7,305 bases of DNA from an uncultured Veillonella sp. (lineage in GTDB: Bacteria; Bacillota; Negativicutes; Veillonellales; Veillonellaceae), in assembly GCF_905209685.1 (NCBI RefSeq), contig NZ_CAJLUB010000097.1, forward strand, positions 1 through 7,305. The letters run 5' to 3'. Positions 5,254-7,305 of this stretch are shown one piece after another. Each line of letters begins with the position of its first letter. The stretch's first letter is position 1. The position numbers and the translations under genes are program-made. The notes below the pieces were generated by a model. It was given only the letters and a program-made list of their open reading frames with translations. It made no database searches and was not told where the DNA came from.

Positions 5254-5259
5254 ATTAAC

Positions 5260-6930
5260 ATGAGTTGTAGAAGTGACAATTTAAAAACAGGCGTAGCACG
5301 TGCACCACACAGATCTTTGCTAAAAGCTCTTGGTTTTGTTGATGAAGAAATGGGCAGACCAGTCATTGGTATTGCGAACTCTTTCAACGAAATTATCCCT
5401 GGTCACGTGGGCTTGAAAAATATTGTACAAGCCGTAAAAGACGGCATTCGCAACGCAGGTGGTGTGCCAATCGAGTTCAATACAATTGGTATTTGTGACG
5501 GCTTGGCGATGAACCACATCGGTATGAAATACTCCTTGGTAACTCGTAATATCATCGCTGATTCCATCGAAGCAACAGCTATGGCAACACCATTTGATGC
5601 TATGGTATTCATTCCAAACTGCGATAAAGTAGTACCTGGTATGTTGATTGCTGCAGCTCGTCTAAACATTCCATCCGTATTCGTATCCGGTGGTGCTATG
5701 CTTGCAGGCGTACACAATGGCAAAAAAATCGGTTTGTCTGATGTATTCGAAGCAGTAGGTAAACATCAAACTGGTGAAATGGATGATGCTGAGTTATCTG
5801 AAATCGAAAATACGGCATGTCCTACATGTGGTTCTTGCTCTGGTATGTACACAGCTAATACAATGAACTGCTTAACAGAAGCTCTTGGTATGGGCCTTCC
5901 TGGTAATGGTACAATTCCAGCAGTATACTCTGAACGTTTACGTCTTGCTAAATTAGCAGGTATGCAAGCAGTAGAGGTATTGAAAGCAAATCTTCGGCCT
6001 AAAGACATTATGACACGCGAAGCTTTTGAAAATGCAGTAGCTCTAGATATGGCTTTGGGTGGTTCCTCTAATACAGCACTTCATTTGCCAGCTATCGCTC
6101 ACGAAGCAGGTGTACCATTGTCCTTGGACGACTTCGATCGCATTGCACAAAACACACCTCAATTGTCCAAACTTTCTCCATCTGGTAAATACTTCATCGA
6201 AGACTTGTATGCTGCAGGCGGCGTATCTGCAGTGTTGAAACGTTTAGCAGAAAATGGTCGTTTGCATACAGATTGCAAAACTGTAGCTCTTAAAACACAA
6301 GGTGAAATTGCAGCGGTAGCTCATGTAACTGATGAAGACGTTATTCATCCTTGGAATAATCCTGTTCATGAAACAGGTGGTATTGCCGTTCTTAAAGGTA
6401 ACCTTGCTGTAGACGGTTCCGTTGTAAAAGCAGGTGCCGTAGATGAAGATATGCTTGTTCACTCTGGTCCAGCAAAGGTATTCAACAGCGAAGAAGAAGC
6501 TGTTGAAGCTATTACAGGCGGTAAAATCGTAAAAGGTGATGTGGTAGTTATCCGTTACGAAGGTCCTAAAGGCGGCCCTGGCATGCGTGAAATGTTAACA
6601 CCAACATCCATGATCGCAGGTATGGGTCTTGATAAAGACGTAGCCTTGTTGACTGATGGTCGTTTCTCTGGTGCTACACGTGGTGCATCCATTGGTCACG
6701 TATCTCCAGAAGCTGCGGCTGGTGGTACAATCGCTGTTGTTGAAGATGGTGACATTATCAACATCGATATTCCAAACGGTAAATTGGAATTGGCTGTATC
6801 TGATGAAGAAATCGCTCGTCGTAAAGCCGCATTGAAACCATTCAAATCCAATGTAACTGGATACCTAAAAAAATACGCTCTTCATGTATCCTCTGCAGCA
6901 CAAGGTGCTATCGAAGTATTTGAAGACTAA
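5260..6930 (+). CDS. ilvD: Dihydroxy-acid dehydratase
   Basis: 556 residues from ATG 5260, a normal length for the shorter bacterial IlvD forms; E. coli IlvD (616 aa) has an extra insertion. It dehydrates 2,3-dihydroxy-isovalerate and 2,3-dihydroxy-3-methylvalerate to the keto acids that give valine/leucine and isoleucine. Visible motifs: the N-terminal AxxRxLLKALG region (13-25), [10 protein letters not shown] (119-128) with Fe-S ligand Cys121 and the Lys123 position that is carbamylated in the family, [18 protein letters not shown] (187-204) with Cys193, [10 protein letters not shown] (about 267-276), [11 protein letters not shown] (about 432-442) and [11 protein letters not shown] (466-476) with the catalytic-position Ser470. 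The third ligand Cys of [2Fe-2S] types is replaced ([11 protein letters not shown], 39-49), as in E. coli. It is followed after 41 nt by ilvA. Edd (phosphogluconate dehydratase) is homologous, but the motifs fit IlvD better. Confidence 0.96.
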   Translation: MSCRSDNLKTGVARAPHRSLLKALGFVDEEMGRPVIGIANSFNEIIPGHVGLKNIVQAVKDGIRNAGGVPIEFNTIGICDGLAMNHIGMKYSLVTRNIIADSIEATAMATPFDAMVFIPNCDKVVPGMLIAAARLNIPSVFVSGGAMLAGVHNGKKIGLSDVFEAVGKHQTGEMDDAELSEIENTACPTCGSCSGMYTANTMNCLTEALGMGLPGNGTIPAVYSERLRLAKLAGMQAVEVLKANLRPKDIMTREAFENAVALDMALGGSSNTALHLPAIAHEAGVPLSLDDFDRIAQNTPQLSKLSPSGKYFIEDLYAAGGVSAVLKRLAENGRLHTDCKTVALKTQGEIAAVAHVTDEDVIHPWNNPVHETGGIAVLKGNLAVDGSVVKAGAVDEDMLVHSGPAKVFNSEEEAVEAITGGKIVKGDVVVIRYEGPKGGPGMREMLTPTSMIAGMGLDKDVALLTDGRFSGATRGASIGHVSPEAAAGGTIAVVEDGDIINIDIPNGKLELAVSDEEIARRKAALKPFKSNVTGYLKKYALHVSSAAQGAIEVFED

Positions 6931-6971
6931 TAGTAGATTTTCGTTAATACTAACTAGAGGAGATAGAGTAC

Positions 6972-7305
6972 ATGCATAAGTTGTATGATTTTATGGAGGC
7001 TCGTGAGCGATTAAGCACAATCACGGTGAAAACAAAATTGCTTCACAGTGATGTGTTCTCCGATGAAAGTGGCAATGATGTATATATCAAGCCAGAAAAC
7101 TTGCAAATAACAGGTTCCTTTAAGGTTCGTGGTGCCTATAATAAAATTGCAAAATTAACAGAAGAAGAAAAGGCGCGCGGCGTTATTGCCGCATCTGCCG
7201 GTAACCATGCGCAAGGTGTAGCGCTTGCTGCAAAACGTCTAGGCATTAAAGCGACAATCGTCATGCCAAAACATACACCTCTCATCAAGGTGAATGCTAC
7301 AAAAC
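6972..7305 (+). CDS. ilvA: Threonine ammonia-lyase (threonine deaminase), N-terminal part
   Basis: The first 111 residues are visible; the gene runs off the window end. It converts threonine to 2-oxobutanoate and ammonia, the first committed step to isoleucine. Fold-type II PLP motifs are clear: KPENLQITGSFKVRGA (40-55) with the PLP-binding Lys at 51, and SAGNHAQG (75-82), the phosphate/substrate-binding loop. The start at ATG 6972 is supported by AGAGGAGA (6956-6963), 8 nt upstream. With only 41 nt after ilvD and no terminator or promoter between, it is probably co-transcribed and shares the attenuator. Whether a C-terminal ACT regulatory domain is present (biosynthetic IlvA) or not (catabolic TdcB) cannot be seen; the ilvD linkage favours the biosynthetic role. 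Confidence 0.88.
   Translation, partial: MHKLYDFMEARERLSTITVKTKLLHSDVFSDESGNDVYIKPENLQITGSFKVRGAYNKIAKLTEEEKARGVIAASAGNHAQGVALAAKRLGIKATIVMPKHTPLIKVNATK

Noticed and set aside
5212..5259. Longer ilvD reading frame starting at TTG 5212
   Set aside because: No ribosome site precedes it, the added 16 codons are made of the 5212-5240 hairpin, and ATG 5260 has a good GAGGAG and begins with family-like residues.
5068..5259. T-box riboswitch upstream of ilvD
   Set aside because: The leader lacks the conserved T-box sequence (TGGNACCGCG-type) and the specifier-loop features; the alternative pairing is explained by the leader ORF instead.

Overview
The window is ordinary low-GC bacterial chromosome with every real gene on the + strand. 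Codon use favours A/T-ending codons. The gene content fits an anaerobic member of the Negativicutes, and Veillonella is my best guess: an E. coli-type oxygen-sensitive IlvD, a citrate/dicarboxylate (DASS) transporter, a crotonase, and strong AGGAGG ribosome sites. This assignment rests on overall feel and content, not on a database match.

Layout. 1-244 is the C-terminal end of a glycine betaine/choline-type ABC transporter substrate-binding protein. 378-1169 is a crotonase-fold acyl-CoA enzyme behind a near-consensus promoter and closed by a terminator. 1340-2697 is a likely operon of 6-phosphogluconolactonase (pgl), tatA and a small CopZ-like HMA metallochaperone. It starts at a promoter that overlaps an 18-bp perfect palindrome and ends in a strong terminator. 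2764-3207 is a single-domain cupin starting only 17 nt after that terminator. 3297-4700 is a CitT-like anion transporter flanked by terminators. 4936-6930 and beyond is a branched-chain amino acid unit: a 43-codon leader ORF, a leader RNA with a terminator, ilvD, and the start of ilvA (runs off the window).

The most interesting part is 4870-5260. A small ORF with a perfect Shine-Dalgarno carries 15 Leu/Ile/Val codons among codons 2-22. It is followed by an RNA that can fold in two mutually exclusive ways. Segment 1 (4988-4993) can pair with segment 2 (within 5025-5038). Segment 2 can instead make 14 consecutive pairs with segment 3 (5170-5183), which is the left arm of a perfect 10-bp terminator (5177-5200) in front of ilvD. 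This is the arrangement of a classical leader-peptide attenuator, as in enterobacterial ilvGMEDA. Low-GC Firmicutes usually use T-box or CodY control for these genes, and I see no T-box motif here. The model predicts that ribosomes stalled at Ile/Val/Leu codons cover segment 1, release segment 2, break the terminator and let ilvD-ilvA be transcribed. These pairings were worked out by eye and not by an energy calculation.

Smaller oddities are a crotonase lacking both hydratase glutamates, a terminator hairpin placed almost on top of the cupin start, and a second hairpin between the attenuator and the ilvD ribosome site.
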